Below, one piece after another: positions 6,133 to 6,858 of a stretch of DNA of 6,858 nucleotides; the stretch's first letter is position 1, and every line of letters begins with the position of its first letter. The notes under the pieces are model-generated. The model saw nothing but the letters and a program-made list of their open reading frames with translations, had not been told where the DNA came from and did not search any database. Position numbers and translations under genes: made by a program. This stretch comes from Candidatus Latescibacterota bacterium (GTDB taxonomy: Bacteria; JAAXHH01; JACQVL01), in NCBI GenBank assembly GCA_016209865.1, contig JACQVL010000162.1, positions 1 through 6,858 of the forward strand, given 5' to 3'.

Positions 6133-6858
6133 ATGAACCTCTGTATCCGATGGTGTTGGCTGGTTGGCGTCATCCTTTCGGTCATCGCCTGCGCCGGCTC
6201 GAAGCAGGGCCGGGTGCCGTCCCGTACCACGCCCCCGGTGAGACCCCTTCCCTCGACCGACCGGGAGAAGTTGGCGGCGGACCAGCGTGCGCCTGAGGAG
6301 TCGATGGCGGAGGAGGATGACCCCCGTCGCATCCTGGAGCGGGCGCAGCGCCAGTACGACCTCGCCCGGGCGGCGGCGGAACGGAAGGACATCGGAGCGG
6401 CCAGGACGGCGATCGACGAAGCGTTACGATTGATGGTGGCCATCAGCGCGGTGGAGGATTCCGACCTGGCGCTCCCGAAGGAGAGTCTGTTGAAGCAGCT
6501 CTCGAAGTTGATCGTGGCCATCCATGAAGGCCGGATCGGCGGAGGGACGAAAGGAGTGATCGCGTTTACGTTCAACAACCGGGTCGAGCGGGAGATCAAG
6601 CGGTTCACGGGACGTGAACGGCGCGGCCTGGTCGAGGCGTATGCCCGGTCGGGCCTGTACCGTACGGTCATCGAACGGGAGTTAGCGGCGCGTGGGTTGC
6701 CCGACGCCCTGCTCTGGCTGCCGGTCGTCGAGAGCGGGTTTACCCCGAAGGCCCGGTCGCAGGCCCAGGCGGTCGGCCTCAGGCAGGTCATCAGGGCCAC
6801 CGGCCAGCGGTACGGGCTGAAGCGGGATGCGTGGACGGACGACCGGATGAACCCGGAC
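6133..6858 (+). CDS. Lipoprotein lytic murein transglycosylase, MltD-like (3' end cut by window)
   Basis: Only the first 242 residues are present; the frame is still open at the window end. A signal peptide of 20 residues ends in the lipobox VIAC with Cys20, so the protein is a lipoprotein, probably at the outer membrane. A Pro-rich linker (about 26-60) and a helical region follow. From about 185 the transglycosylase domain begins with LPDALLWLPVVESGF, where E200 is the expected catalytic Glu, then ARSQAQAVGLRQVIRATGQRYGL. Such enzymes cleave the MurNAc-GlcNAc bond of peptidoglycan to form 1,6-anhydro ends. Family members normally have Trp in GLWQ; here it is Arg217 (AGG), and Arg221 stands where Pro is common. 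The MltD type often carries C-terminal LysM repeats, which would lie outside the window. ATG 6133 is supported by AGGAG (6124-6128) and the promoter at 6066-6094. Confidence 0.85.
   Translation, partial: MNLCIRWCWLVGVILSVIACAGSKQGRVPSRTTPPVRPLPSTDREKLAADQRAPEESMAEEDDPRRILERAQRQYDLARAAAERKDIGAARTAIDEALRLMVAISAVEDSDLALPKESLLKQLSKLIVAIHEGRIGGGTKGVIAFTFNNRVEREIKRFTGRERRGLVEAYARSGLYRTVIERELAARGLPDALLWLPVVESGFTPKARSQAQAVGLRQVIRATGQRYGLKRDAWTDDRMNPD

Noticed and set aside
5967-6296. 109-codon plus-strand frame across the REP-like cluster
   Set aside because: It starts inside the palindromes and overlaps the transglycosylase start in another frame; it has no ribosome site or recognisable domain.
6102-6800. 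232-codon open frame on the minus strand
   Set aside because: It is antisense to the transglycosylase gene, which has a promoter, ribosome site, lipobox and catalytic motif; the minus-strand product is Ser/Arg-rich with no domain.

Overview
This is a GC-rich bacterial chromosome segment with core genes, one small toxin-antitoxin insertion and several non-coding repeats. All six complete genes and the one cut gene lie on the + strand. Membrane-anchored RNase Y rules out most gammaproteobacteria. A lipoprotein lytic transglycosylase points to an outer membrane. The two sigma70-type promoters have well-matched 17-bp spacing. I would guess a Nitrospirota, Methylomirabilota or deltaproteobacterial-type organism, but the sequence does not settle this.

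Layout. 1-203: promoter (TTGCCA-17-TATATT) and a structured leader. 204-1892: RNase Y (rny) with an unusual basic C-terminal tail. 1890-2029: a composite inverted repeat built from 7-bp and 6-bp units that runs exactly from the rny stop codon to the start codon of the next gene. 2029-3249: epoxyqueuosine reductase (queG). 3185-3376 and 3373-3555: a hicB-hicA toxin-antitoxin pair of clearly lower GC that overlaps the 3' end of queG. 3628-5073: a divergent Nramp-family membrane transporter, 18 nt ahead of a xylose-isomerase-like TIM-barrel protein (5092-5928); the two look like one operon. 5930-6050: a cluster of GC-rich REP-like palindromes. 6066-6094: a good promoter. 6133-6858: the N-terminal part of a lipoprotein lytic transglycosylase of the MltD type, running off the window end.

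How the genes relate. rny (mRNA decay) and queG (last step of queuosine synthesis in tRNA) are housekeeping functions without an obvious joint pathway. hicBA is an accessory insertion. The transporter and TIM-barrel pair is the most functionally open part: the transporter lacks the usual Nramp metal-binding signatures, while its partner keeps a normal set of candidate metal ligands, so the pair may handle a substrate other than a simple divalent metal. I found no CRISPR array, tRNA, rRNA or transposase gene. The most interesting items are the stop-to-start palindrome, the atypical transporter with its coupled enzyme, and a palindrome inside the transporter coding sequence.
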